From positions 1-64,000 of the forward strand of contig DAIDBD010000053.1 in NCBI GenBank assembly GCA_027310305.1: a stretch of DNA of 64,000 nucleotides, given 5' to 3'. This DNA comes from Herminiimonas sp. (GTDB lineage: Bacteria > Pseudomonadota > Gammaproteobacteria > Burkholderiales > Burkholderiaceae_D). The notes under the pieces are model-generated. The model searched no databases and was not told the DNA's origin. It saw nothing but the letters and a program-made list of their open reading frames with translations. Position 1 is the first letter of the stretch. The number at the start of each line of letters is the position of its first letter. This document shows positions 10,231-20,364 of the stretch, one piece after another. The position numbers were made by a program, and so were the translations under genes.

Positions 10231-11175
10231 TCATTCGTAGGCGGATAACCGCTTTTGTTCGTCGATGTTGAATCGCATGTCGCGTAATTGTTGAAGGGCG
10301 GTCTGGCGATCCGCGTCAGGCAAGTTTGCATTGCGGGCAACAAATGTCTCTCTCTCGGCAAGATAATTAGCGATCCGATTTTTCCATAGTGCATCCTCCT
10401 GATCCACTTCAGCCAGCCGGGCGGCGGCTTCGGGAGATAGCGCGGCGGCGCGCATCCGATAAACAGCGTCTTCGCCGGCGCCTTGTGCGCGCATTTTTTG
10501 CGCCGCTTCCTCCAGCCTGATGATTTGTTGCGGAGCCTCATGCGCTTCGCGTAATGCGGGCGACATCGCGGCGTCCAGAGCGGCCAGTTTTTCCTGCTTT
10601 TGCTTGCCGGTCAGCGATGTGTCCTGGCTGATTTCGAGCCGCGCCACTGCATCCATATCGTAAGCATCCTCAAAGCCGAACAAGCCTTCGTTTTCCTTTG
10701 CACTGAAAAAACGCCCGCGTACCTGCTGCATGGCTGCAAAGCGCAAGCGTATCGCTTCAATCGCACTGCCCGCCAGTTGCGGATTCTTTTCGACTTCCAC
10801 CAGTTCGCGCTTGTAGTCCAGGTAGCGCGCCAGCAGGCGCTTTGCTTCCATAGCCGCGCCCGGCTGCAATCGCCGTTCGAGTTCCCGTTCGATTTCGACG
10901 CGGATCGCGTCGAGCGGCTTCTCGCCGACTGCAGCCAGGTAATAGTCAAACAGTCGCCGCAGTTCCGCATCGACCACCAGTGCATCGCCGGCGCCAACCT
11001 TGATGTCGCCATCCGGCCTTGTTCCTTCGAGGGAGCGGACAAACGGAAACAGATTCGCCTCAACGGCTACCTTCGGCGGTGCATCTTCTTCGCGCTGCGC
11101 GAGTACGATGCTGAAAAAAACGACGGCGACCAGCGTCGCCGCCCCAATCCACACAATTGGCATTTTTATTGTCAT
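10231..11175 (-). CDS. lifO: Lipase-specific foldase (lipase chaperone) LifO
   Basis: A membrane-anchored steric chaperone that folds the secreted lipase in the periplasm. 314 residues: a short cytoplasmic start, one membrane helix (IVWIGAATLVAVVFFSIVLA), a spacer, then the helical foldase domain. The family hallmark RxxFDYxLxxxGE is exact (RLFDYYLAAVGE, about residues 73-84). It begins 10 bp after the lipase stop, so the two form an operon in the order known for Pseudomonas and Burkholderia lipase/foldase pairs. Confidence 0.93.
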   Translation of the reverse strand: MTIKMPIVWIGAATLVAVVFFSIVLAQREEDAPPKVAVEANLFPFVRSLEGTRPDGDIKVGAGDALVVDAELRRLFDYYLAAVGEKPLDAIRVEIERELERRLQPGAAMEAKRLLARYLDYKRELVEVEKNPQLAGSAIEAIRLRFAAMQQVRGRFFSAKENEGLFGFEDAYDMDAVARLEISQDTSLTGKQKQEKLAALDAAMSPALREAHEAPQQIIRLEEAAQKMRAQGAGEDAVYRMRAAALSPEAAARLAEVDQEDALWKNRIANYLAERETFVARNANLPDADRQTALQQLRDMRFNIDEQKRLSAYE

Positions 11176-11185
11176 TGCAGTTGCT

Positions 11186-12496
<1,311 letters not shown>

Positions 12497-13222
12497 ATGA
12501 TGGAGACACTCGCCGTAAGTTTTACATTGGCCGAATTCCGGAAAGCGACGCCGCTCGATGAATCGAACATCTGGGCCGTTCTGCTCGATCGGAATAACAG
12601 CCGGATCAGCGTAAAACGGCGCGATACGGCGCTTGAAAATCTTGAAAAAATCTTTGCCGCCACCTTCGGCCTGGCCAATACGCTAGGCTTTCGCGCGATG
12701 ACATTGCGCGATCTGTGCCGGGAAACCGGTTTGTCGATGGGAGGGTTGTACGGATATATAGAAAGCAAGGATCAGCTGGCGGCCATGATTGAAGACATGG
12801 TCCGCCATGTCAGTGAAGTGCTGCCCGGATGGTTCGCGCACATTCCATCCCCGCAAGACCAAATGGAGTGCATCTTGCGGGCGCATATTTTTCTGTCCGA
12901 AATTCTTCAGCCGTGGCTTTATTTCGTCTTTCTCGAATCGCGCAATTTGGCGGCGCCGCAACGCGATATTGCCAAGGCTTCCGAGCTTTCCATGGAGGCG
13001 CATATTGCCGCACTGATCAACGCTTCCGGCATGCTTTCTTCACCCGATAGCGCACTGCTGGCCGCGCACTGCATGTCGCTCGTGCAGGACTGGCATCTGA
13101 AGCGCTGGAAATTTCGCAGCGCGAACATCGACGTCGATGCGTTCGCGGAAAGCGTCGTGCGGCTGGTTCGATCACGGATCGAGTCCGCTCGCGCGCCGGC
13201 GCGGCAACCGGTAGCTGGTTAG
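12497..13222 (+). CDS. TetR/AcrR-family transcriptional regulator
   Basis: 241 residues. The helix-turn-helix is MTLRDLCRETGLSMGGLYGYIESKDQL (about residues 75-101), preceded by the helix ENLEKIFAATFGLANTLGF. The ~45 residues before it (EFRKATPLDESNIWAVLLDRNN) are longer than in most TetR proteins, but look conserved-type and not spurious. The C-terminal ligand-binding half is helical and unassigned. It stands divergent to the lipase operon, so it may control it. Confidence 0.88.
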   Translation: MMETLAVSFTLAEFRKATPLDESNIWAVLLDRNNSRISVKRRDTALENLEKIFAATFGLANTLGFRAMTLRDLCRETGLSMGGLYGYIESKDQLAAMIEDMVRHVSEVLPGWFAHIPSPQDQMECILRAHIFLSEILQPWLYFVFLESRNLAAPQRDIAKASELSMEAHIAALINASGMLSSPDSALLAAHCMSLVQDWHLKRWKFRSANIDVDAFAESVVRLVRSRIESARAPARQPVAG

Positions 13223-13250
13223 AACGCATTCATCAACAGGCATCCGCGCG

Positions 13251-14111
13251 TCAAGACTTGTTCCGCAAGCGAATCAATCCTTCCTGCGCAACGGTCGCTA
13301 CCAGTACGCCCTGCCGGTTGTACACATGCGCATGGCACAGGCCTCTGCCGCCGGAAGCATTCGAACTTTCCATTGCAAACAGCAGCCATTCATCCATCCG
13401 GAAAGGACGATGAAACCAGATCGCGTGATCGAGGCTTGCAATCTGCAACCGCTTGTCGCCCATGACGATGCCGTGCGGCTGCAACGCGGTCCACAGCAAT
13501 CCGTAGTCCGACACATAGGCGAACAGCGATTCATGCACCAACGGATCGTCAGGCAATGCCAGCGGGGCCTTGGTCCATACCTGTTTATGCGGCGTGCCGT
13601 CGTGGCCGCTGAATATATCGCCGTCATGGTCTGCGCGAAAATCGACCGGCACCGGCTGGAACGGACGTTTTGTCGACGCGGCCCGTTCCTTCCATGTCTG
13701 CAGATTGGAGGCCAACGCTTCCGGGTCCGCACTGGCAGGCGCCGGTCTTTGATGCGACAGCCCTTCTTCGTTCACCTGGAAAGATGCCGACATCACGAAT
13801 ATTCGGCGCCCTTCCTGTATCGCCACGACGCGGCGGGTGCTGAACGTGCCGCCATCGCGAACCCGCTCCACTTCGTATTCGATCGGCAATTGATGATTGC
13901 CGGGCAATATGAACAAGGCATGCAGCGAATGCGGCCGCCGGTTTTCCACCGTGACCGTGGCGGCATGCAGCGACTGTCCCAGTACCTGCCCGCCGAAGAC
14001 ATTCGGGCTGCCCATGAAATGGCTTTGGCCGCGATAGCGGTCGGCGCCGGTCTGTTCCAGCGACAGCAGGCTCAATATTTCTTCGGTGTTGTAAAGGGAT
14101 TTATCCGGCAT
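13251..14111 (-). CDS. tesB: Acyl-CoA thioesterase II (TesB)
   Basis: Hydrolyses medium- and long-chain acyl-CoA to free fatty acid and CoA in the cytoplasm. 286 residues, the usual double-hotdog length. The N-terminal domain has VFGGQVLGQSLHAA and SLHALFILPGN; the C-terminal domain has IASLDHAIWFHRPF with the catalytic Asp, and ends VATVAQEGLIRLR with the catalytic Gln. It fits the lipid-degrading context of the neighbouring lipase. Confidence 0.93.
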   Translation of the reverse strand: MPDKSLYNTEEILSLLSLEQTGADRYRGQSHFMGSPNVFGGQVLGQSLHAATVTVENRRPHSLHALFILPGNHQLPIEYEVERVRDGGTFSTRRVVAIQEGRRIFVMSASFQVNEEGLSHQRPAPASADPEALASNLQTWKERAASTKRPFQPVPVDFRADHDGDIFSGHDGTPHKQVWTKAPLALPDDPLVHESLFAYVSDYGLLWTALQPHGIVMGDKRLQIASLDHAIWFHRPFRMDEWLLFAMESSNASGGRGLCHAHVYNRQGVLVATVAQEGLIRLRNKS

Positions 14112-14311
14112 GTTGATGTGATTTGGAAAATGATTTTTTGGAAAGATGGCGGGCGCCGATCATTGTTGGGCGCCTCGGTAACGGATGAATCAAAAACGGA
14201 GCGAGACCGGAACGGATCGACCGCCTCAAGCGCGAAAACAGGCAATGGTATTCCAATTTCGCTGTTCCGGTCGATTGCGGTGCGCGAAACTGCTGTCCGT
14301 TCGCGATACCG

Positions 14312-15055
14312 CTAACCGTCGATATGCGCGACAAGAGGCAGATGGTCCGATGCGATGCGCGCCAGCGGCGTGGCATGCGCCTCGACATGAACCAGCCGGT
14401 GGCGAGGCCGGATCCAGATGCGATCCAGCGCGAATATCGGCCAGCGCGATGGAAAGGTAGCGGGCGCCGGCACCGACTCGAAATGCGAAACCAGCCAGCG
14501 CAGCGACCGCCCCCAGACGAACCATTCATTGACGTCGCCCAGCAGGATCACCGGCATCTGATCGGTATCGAACACCTGCAGCAAGCGCCGTATCTGATCG
14601 TGACGTTCGGCTGGCCGCAATCCCAGATGGGTCGCGATCACGCGCAGCGGATGGCCGTGACAGCTGACATCGGCATCGAGCGCGCAGCGCGGTTCCCGCC
14701 TGCCGTAGGAAAGGTCGACCGAGCGCGTCGCGACGATTGGATAACGGCTCAGCACCGCATTGCCGTAACGCCGTTCCGACACGCTGAACGTGAAGCCCGC
14801 GGCAGCAAAAAATCCGGTTGCGTCCTGCAATATGTGAAGTACATCCGGCAAGTTGCCGCCGCCCAGCGGCACTTCCTGCAATGCAATGATGTCGGCATCG
14901 ATTTCGCGCAGCACGCCGGCCACGCGATCCGGGGCAAAGCGTCTGTCGGAACCGATTGCGCCGTGAATGTTGTAGGTGGCGATCGTGAGCGGCCATGGAT
15001 TGAGATCGGGCATGGCGGCCGGCATCGCTCCAGTCATTGTCGTGGAAAAATTCAT
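14312..15055 (-). CDS. Endonuclease/exonuclease/phosphatase-family protein (YbhP-like)
   Basis: 247 residues of the EEP fold. Motifs: ATYNIHGAIG (first metal Asn), ALQEVPLGG (metal Glu), THLGLRP (catalytic His), LLGDVNEW (Asp/Asn pair) and ASDHLPLVA (terminal Asp-His). It lacks a clear signal peptide. Its ATG overlaps the stop of the upstream phospholipase D-type gene (ATGA), so the two are co-translated. In E. coli the similar ybhP sits next to the cardiolipin synthase gene clsB, supporting a role linked to phospholipids. The substrate is unknown. Confidence 0.85.
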   Translation of the reverse strand: MNFSTTMTGAMPAAMPDLNPWPLTIATYNIHGAIGSDRRFAPDRVAGVLREIDADIIALQEVPLGGGNLPDVLHILQDATGFFAAAGFTFSVSERRYGNAVLSRYPIVATRSVDLSYGRREPRCALDADVSCHGHPLRVIATHLGLRPAERHDQIRRLLQVFDTDQMPVILLGDVNEWFVWGRSLRWLVSHFESVPAPATFPSRWPIFALDRIWIRPRHRLVHVEAHATPLARIASDHLPLVAHIDG

Positions 15056-17229
15056 TGCGCTTCGGGATCTCCTTTACCGGCCAGCAGGCGCTGCAATGTC
15101 ACTGCGGAGCCGATCAGCAGCGCGGCCGTCAGTGCCAGCACTGCAATGGCGCCGATGCTCGGATTGCGCACCGCCTCCGCAAGATGATGAACGAATGTAA
15201 CGGTGATCACGGCGCCCGGCGCAATGCCGAGCAGCGTGCCGATCATATAGTCGCGAAATCTGATATGCGATGCGCCGGCGACGACATTGACCACCGTAAA
15301 CGGCGCCACCGGCAGCAGGCGCACGACCAGCATCGCAAGAATGCCGCGCCTGGCGATGCGCCGGCTCAAGCGGTTGATGCGCGACCCGACCAGCCGGCGC
15401 ACCGTTTCGCGCCCGAGCCATAGTCCGATGCCGTAGGTAGCCGCGGCGCTCAGCAAGGCGCCCGCGATCGCATACATCGCGCCGGCTACCGGACCGAACA
15501 CGATGCCGGTGACGGCGATCAGCAATGTGATCGGCACCATCAGGAAACCGGCGATCACATAACTTGCGACGACTGCAATCGGCGTAAACGGCAACCGTTC
15601 CAGACTGCGCGCGAACGCCACGAGCGAAGCCAGATTGACCCATTCTCCCAGCGGCGTCCAGCGCCAGGCAATCGCCAGCAGCGCCAGGACAATCGCCAGC
15701 GCGCCAAGACCGATCAGACGGTTGGGAACCGGCTTGCGGGCATCTTTCGGCACCAGTTGCGCGACCAGTTCATCCGGGTTGATCGGCCGTTCCGGATCGA
15801 ACAGCGCCTCCTTCGGAATCAGCGCATCCAGCTCCGGATTGAGAACCGGCTCGAGGACCTTCAACGACCGCCCCGGCTGATTCAACGCATCGATTGCGCC
15901 GTGCAGGCTGCCGTTGCGCCGGATTTCGGCGTTCACCGCCGCCGGCGACGAATCGAGATGCTCGGCCAGCAGCCGGTTGCGCAGTCCGGCAATCGCGGCC
16001 CGGATGCGCGCCTTTTCTTGATCGCTGCCGCGCGCCTCGATGATCAGGTTGCATTCGGTGTCGAACGCCATCGAGCGGCTGCTGAGATTGGCGGAGCCGA
16101 CGGAAAACAGTTCATCGTCCATCGCAAACACTTTGCTGTGGACGTTCAGGCAGCCGCGATCGAGCCCCGGAATGAGCGGACAGTACAAGCGGTAGCGGCC
16201 ATATTGATCCGCCGCTTTCAGCCGCCGGTGCAGACGGGCGCGCAGCAGGCCCATCGTCGCCTCTTCCAGCCAGCCGCTCTGGTTTTGCGGCGATATGACC
16301 GCCACTTCCGGCCCTTCCGGCTCGGCCAGCCTGGCGGAAAGCGCGTCGCCAATCAGGCCGGAGGTGAAATACTGGTTTTCGAAAAAAAGATGACGGCATG
16401 CCGCGGCGATCGCGTCCAGATGGAGCTGCCTTACCTCATGCACGCCGGGGCGGCCGTCGAACGCGGGTTCGGTGCGCGCGATCGCGATATCGATCCCGGC
16501 CAGATCCGGCTCGACATCAGGCGGCCATGGATCATGCCCGGTTTTGCCGTATGGGGCCGGCTGCCGTCCCGTCGCGCGCTGCCATCGCGTACGCGCCAGT
16601 TCCCCCAGCGCCCGGGCAACGTCTCCGTCGACCATCGACTGCACGTCGTGAAACGGCGGATGCGGTTTGCCGTCGATATCGCGACGCAGCGGCTCGTGGC
16701 ATGCATGCTCGGAGGTATCCCAGCGGCAGCGTGTCAGATCGAGCCCGCCGACGAATGCGATCGCATCGTCTATCACGACGACTTTCTGGTGATGCGACGC
16801 GCCGACCGGATGCCGGCCGTCCATCGCGAATGCCAGCCGCCGATGCGCTTGCCAGCCGAGCTTGTACACCGGCAGCCATTCGCGCTCCAGCGCATACAGC
16901 ATCGCGAAATCCCAGTTGAGCACATGGACGCGCAATTCCGGATGCGAGGCGACAACCGCGCGCAAGAACTCGCCCAGCGGTTCGGGATAACCGTCGTTTG
17001 CGCCTCCAGGCACCAGGCAGGTCCGGCTGTCGATATCCCAGCCGAGGATGAAGATGCTGTGCCGCGCTTCGCGGATTGCGTTGCGTACCGCCCGAAAATA
17101 ATCAGCGGCATCGACCAGCAGACTGAAGCGGTGCGTGTGCTCGATGCGCCAGCAATTGCGTCCGGGCTGCAGCAGGAAATGCGATGCATTTGCTCGATCG
17201 GCAGGATGCTGTTGCGGCGCAATGCTCAT
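15052..17229 (-). CDS. Phospholipase D-like protein fused to a VTT (SNARE-associated/DedA-like) membrane domain
   Basis: 725 residues. The N-terminal ~470 residues are a PLD-superfamily enzyme with two HKD motifs: HHQKVVVIDDAIAFVGGLD (about 146-164) and NVHSKVFAMDDELFSVGSAN (about 360-380). A linker leads to a membrane region from about 505: several hydrophobic helices with GPVAGAMYAIAGALLSAAATYG, the core of VTT/TVP38 proteins. PLD enzymes of this kind make or remodel phospholipids; VTT/DedA proteins are linked to lipid scrambling or flipping. A single protein doing both is inferred. It leads an operon with the EEP gene. Confidence 0.88.
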   Translation of the reverse strand: MSIAPQQHPADRANASHFLLQPGRNCWRIEHTHRFSLLVDAADYFRAVRNAIREARHSIFILGWDIDSRTCLVPGGANDGYPEPLGEFLRAVVASHPELRVHVLNWDFAMLYALEREWLPVYKLGWQAHRRLAFAMDGRHPVGASHHQKVVVIDDAIAFVGGLDLTRCRWDTSEHACHEPLRRDIDGKPHPPFHDVQSMVDGDVARALGELARTRWQRATGRQPAPYGKTGHDPWPPDVEPDLAGIDIAIARTEPAFDGRPGVHEVRQLHLDAIAAACRHLFFENQYFTSGLIGDALSARLAEPEGPEVAVISPQNQSGWLEEATMGLLRARLHRRLKAADQYGRYRLYCPLIPGLDRGCLNVHSKVFAMDDELFSVGSANLSSRSMAFDTECNLIIEARGSDQEKARIRAAIAGLRNRLLAEHLDSSPAAVNAEIRRNGSLHGAIDALNQPGRSLKVLEPVLNPELDALIPKEALFDPERPINPDELVAQLVPKDARKPVPNRLIGLGALAIVLALLAIAWRWTPLGEWVNLASLVAFARSLERLPFTPIAVVASYVIAGFLMVPITLLIAVTGIVFGPVAGAMYAIAGALLSAAATYGIGLWLGRETVRRLVGSRINRLSRRIARRGILAMLVVRLLPVAPFTVVNVVAGASHIRFRDYMIGTLLGIAPGAVITVTFVHHLAEAVRNPSIGAIAVLALTAALLIGSAVTLQRLLAGKGDPEAQ

Positions 17230-17300
17230 TTCTTGACAAATATGGTGATTGTTTTTCCGCTCATGTCGTGTTGCCGATCATGTGTTTTTCGTATTCCCTA

Positions 17301-20015
17301 TTAATGGAATACCGCAGCCGACCATTTGCGGCTATGTAACAGCGCTTCGAATTTTTCGGTTCTTACCGCCGGACTGAAAAGAAATCCTTGCGCCGTGCTG
17401 CAATCGGTCGTCTTCAGGTAGGTTAACTGATCGGCCGTTTCCACTCCCTCGGCAATCACCTTGATGTTCAAGTCCAGCGCCAGCTTGATGATCGCCGATA
17501 CGATCGCCACGTCATCCAGATCGCTCGGCAGATTGCGCACCAGCGATCCATCGAGCTTGAGTACATCGACCGGAAAATTCTTCAGATAAGACAACGCGGA
17601 AAATCCGGTGCCGAAATCGTCGACGCTGATCGATACGCCGATTTCCTTCAACGCGGTCATCACTTTATTGTCGGCAACGCTCGCGGCCACCAGCAACCCT
17701 TCCGTTACTTCAAGTTCCAGATATTTCGCTTCCAGCCCGGTTTCGGCCAGGATGCGCCGTACCATTTCGATGAAATTCGGCGCCAGCAGATGGGCCGACG
17801 AAAAATTCACGGCTACCTTGAATCCGGGAAATCCCATTTTTTGCCATTTCATCATCTGGCGGCAAGCCGTCTGCAATATCCACTCGCCGAGCGGAATGAT
17901 CAATCCGGTTTCTTCCGCCAGTGCGATGATCTTGCCGATCGGGATCGCCTGCAACACCCGGTTCTTGCATCGCAACAGGACTTCGGCGCCGGAGAGCTGC
18001 AAGGTATCCAGATCGATTTGCGGCTGAAACGAAAGTTCAAATTCCTGATATTCCAGCGCATGGCGCAGGCTGTCTTCCTGCTCCCGCCGGATCTGCACTT
18101 CGGTCAGCATGCTTGGTGCGAATATCCGGTAATGATTGCGGCCGGACGATTTCGCCCGATACATTGCCAGATCCGCCTTTTGCAGCAGTTCGCCTGCATC
18201 GCTGCCGTCTTTTCGGTACAGCGCGACGCCCAGGCTGGTGCCGCTGCGGATTTCCTGCCGGTTGATATGATAGGGACGGGCCATTTCCTGGACGATTTTT
18301 CCGGCCAGCGCCTCGACGCCGGCAAGCTCTTTCACCCGCGTCAGGATCACGACGAATTCATCGCCGCCCAGGCGCGCGACCGTGTCGGTTTCGCGTATGC
18401 ATTTGGACAAGCGGTGTGCGACTTTTTTCAGCAGCATGTCTCCCACGTGATGGCCCAGCGTATCGTTGATCAGCTTGAAACGATCGAGATCGAGCAGCAG
18501 GACCGCCACTTGCGTATCGTCTCGGTCGGCGTTCATCAATGCCTCGTTCAGACGCTCCATGAAGCGCGTCCGGTTGGGCAAGCCGGTCAATGCATCGTGA
18601 TTGGCCAGGAAATACGTATTCTCGTCCGCCAGGCGCCGCTGGGTGTTGTCGCGCATGATTTTGACAAAGCCCCGAACGCGTCCATGCTCATCGTGCAACG
18701 CATCGAGCACGCCGGTCGCCCAGAAGCGCTGGCCGTCCTTGCGCACGCGCCAGTTGTCTTCTTCGGCCCGCCCTTCCTCCACCGTCTGCCTCAGCTTGCG
18801 TTGCGGCTCGTTTTTTGCGATGTCTTCCGGTGTGTAAAACAGCGATACATGCTTGCCGATCACTTCAATTTTCTCGTATCCCAAAATGCGTTGCGCGCCC
18901 GGATTCCAGCTGACAATGTGGCCGTTGGCATCCAGCATGAAAATGGCGTAATCGGTCGTTCCCTCCACCAGCAGCTTGAAATGCTGTTCGGCGTTATGCA
19001 GTTCCTGCAATGCGCGCTTGCTGTCACCCACATTTCTGAACACGCTCACCGCACCGACAATCCTGCCGCTAGCATCCGACAGCGGCGCGGCCGAACAGTT
19101 GACGGCCAGATTCACGTTCTTCTCGGTGCAGCGAATGACTGCATCGATATCGGTAACGCTTTCTCCATTAAGCGCGCGCACCAGCGGACGTTCGTCATAG
19201 GAATATTCGGCAATGCCGTCCGGCCGGCACCAGTCGTAGCCGGCGGCCAGGCTGCGTATATCGCGTGGCGCGTCGTCCAGGTTCAGCAGTTGCGCCGCCG
19301 CTTGATTGACCAGAATCAGCTCGCCTTTTTCGCCGCAAACGATGACGCCTTCCGACATGCTGTGCAGGGCCATCCGCAGAATATCGGTCTGCCGCAGCGG
19401 TTCCTTCCGTTGCAGATGCTGGTCGATATCGCTGATCGCCCTATCCGGGGCGCCGATTTGGGCTGCTTCGGGATCGGAATGTGCCGTCGATTGCGCATCG
19501 GCGCCATGCGCGGCCAGTGCTTGTGGCGTGGTTTCAATCGCCGCATGAAATACTCCCGCAACGCTGCCGGTTTCATCCCGGATCGGGCTGAATGAAAAAG
19601 CGAAAAACGCTTCTTCGGGATAGCCGTTGCGCGTCACGACGATGCGCCGGTTTTCAAGATCGTGCGTTTCGCCGGCGAATGCTTTCTCGAACGCTCCGCC
19701 GACCATCGGCCATGCTGCGGCCTGGAATTTCTTGAAATCCTGGCCCATCGACGCCGGATGCATCGCACCGAGAATGGCGCAATAGCCGTCGTTATAAATT
19801 TGCGTGCGGTCCGATCCCCACGCGATCGACATCGGAAGGTTCGATGCCAGACAGAAATTGACGATTGTGCGAAGTATTTGCGGCCAAGAATCGATCGGCC
19901 CGAGAGGTGAATCGGACCAGTCCATCGAACGAATCAGCGCACCCATCTTGCCGCCGCCGGCCAGCCAGCAGGAAGCGGTAGCCGGCGGCTGATTGTCAGT
20001 GATTGAATTCGACAC
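17301..20015 (-). CDS. PAS-GGDEF-EAL cyclic-di-GMP signalling protein
   Basis: About 904 residues with no membrane segment. A first PAS/GAF-like region, a second (MALHSMSEGVIVCGEKG) and a clear PAS with PAC (LLVEGTTDYAIFMLDANGHIVSWN) precede the catalytic domains. The GGDEF motif is intact (ARLGGDEFVVIL) with an inhibitory I-site RETD before it. The EAL domain has EVL in place of EAL (GAEVLLRC), but keeps NFSSAHL, EVTEGLL, VDDFGTGFSALSYLK, KLDGSL, AEGVET and QGFLFSP, so phosphodiesterase activity is still possible. The GTG at 20015, preceded by TTGGAG, is preferred to a TTG at 20063. Confidence 0.9.
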   Translation of the reverse strand: MSNSITDNQPPATASCWLAGGGKMGALIRSMDWSDSPLGPIDSWPQILRTIVNFCLASNLPMSIAWGSDRTQIYNDGYCAILGAMHPASMGQDFKKFQAAAWPMVGGAFEKAFAGETHDLENRRIVVTRNGYPEEAFFAFSFSPIRDETGSVAGVFHAAIETTPQALAAHGADAQSTAHSDPEAAQIGAPDRAISDIDQHLQRKEPLRQTDILRMALHSMSEGVIVCGEKGELILVNQAAAQLLNLDDAPRDIRSLAAGYDWCRPDGIAEYSYDERPLVRALNGESVTDIDAVIRCTEKNVNLAVNCSAAPLSDASGRIVGAVSVFRNVGDSKRALQELHNAEQHFKLLVEGTTDYAIFMLDANGHIVSWNPGAQRILGYEKIEVIGKHVSLFYTPEDIAKNEPQRKLRQTVEEGRAEEDNWRVRKDGQRFWATGVLDALHDEHGRVRGFVKIMRDNTQRRLADENTYFLANHDALTGLPNRTRFMERLNEALMNADRDDTQVAVLLLDLDRFKLINDTLGHHVGDMLLKKVAHRLSKCIRETDTVARLGGDEFVVILTRVKELAGVEALAGKIVQEMARPYHINRQEIRSGTSLGVALYRKDGSDAGELLQKADLAMYRAKSSGRNHYRIFAPSMLTEVQIRREQEDSLRHALEYQEFELSFQPQIDLDTLQLSGAEVLLRCKNRVLQAIPIGKIIALAEETGLIIPLGEWILQTACRQMMKWQKMGFPGFKVAVNFSSAHLLAPNFIEMVRRILAETGLEAKYLELEVTEGLLVAASVADNKVMTALKEIGVSISVDDFGTGFSALSYLKNFPVDVLKLDGSLVRNLPSDLDDVAIVSAIIKLALDLNIKVIAEGVETADQLTYLKTTDCSTAQGFLFSPAVRTEKFEALLHSRKWSAAVFH

Positions 20016-20364
20016 TTGCACTCCAATTGGATCATGTCTTGGCATCGCCAAGAAGAACGGCAAGCATCAACCATTCCATAATTCATGCGCTTCGGCCAAG
20101 CGCTGCGGTCAGGACAGCATAGCCGATACGGCGTATTTTTTTGCCTGCGCCTCATTTGACGGAAGTCAACATTCATCGACGCAACGAGCGGTTGCAGGAA
20201 CCATTGCATTCTCGATGCATGCAATTTCTCGATGCGCATCACGCCAATGCCAATGTTCTGCTCAAGGCATTATTCCTTTTTGGAAAAGCACAAATGCTGG
20301 ACTAAGCTCAGGTTGCGGTTGATACTCTCAATACTCACATTACCCATTCGGAAGTTGACTGCTC
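20016..20364. other. Divergent intergenic region before ppnN
   Basis: About 350 bp between divergent genes. I see no gene and no clear hairpin here; it should hold both promoters. Confidence 0.4.

Noticed and set aside
15757-17304. A 515-codon plus-strand frame
   Set aside because: Antisense to the PLD-VTT gene, no ribosome site, no domains.
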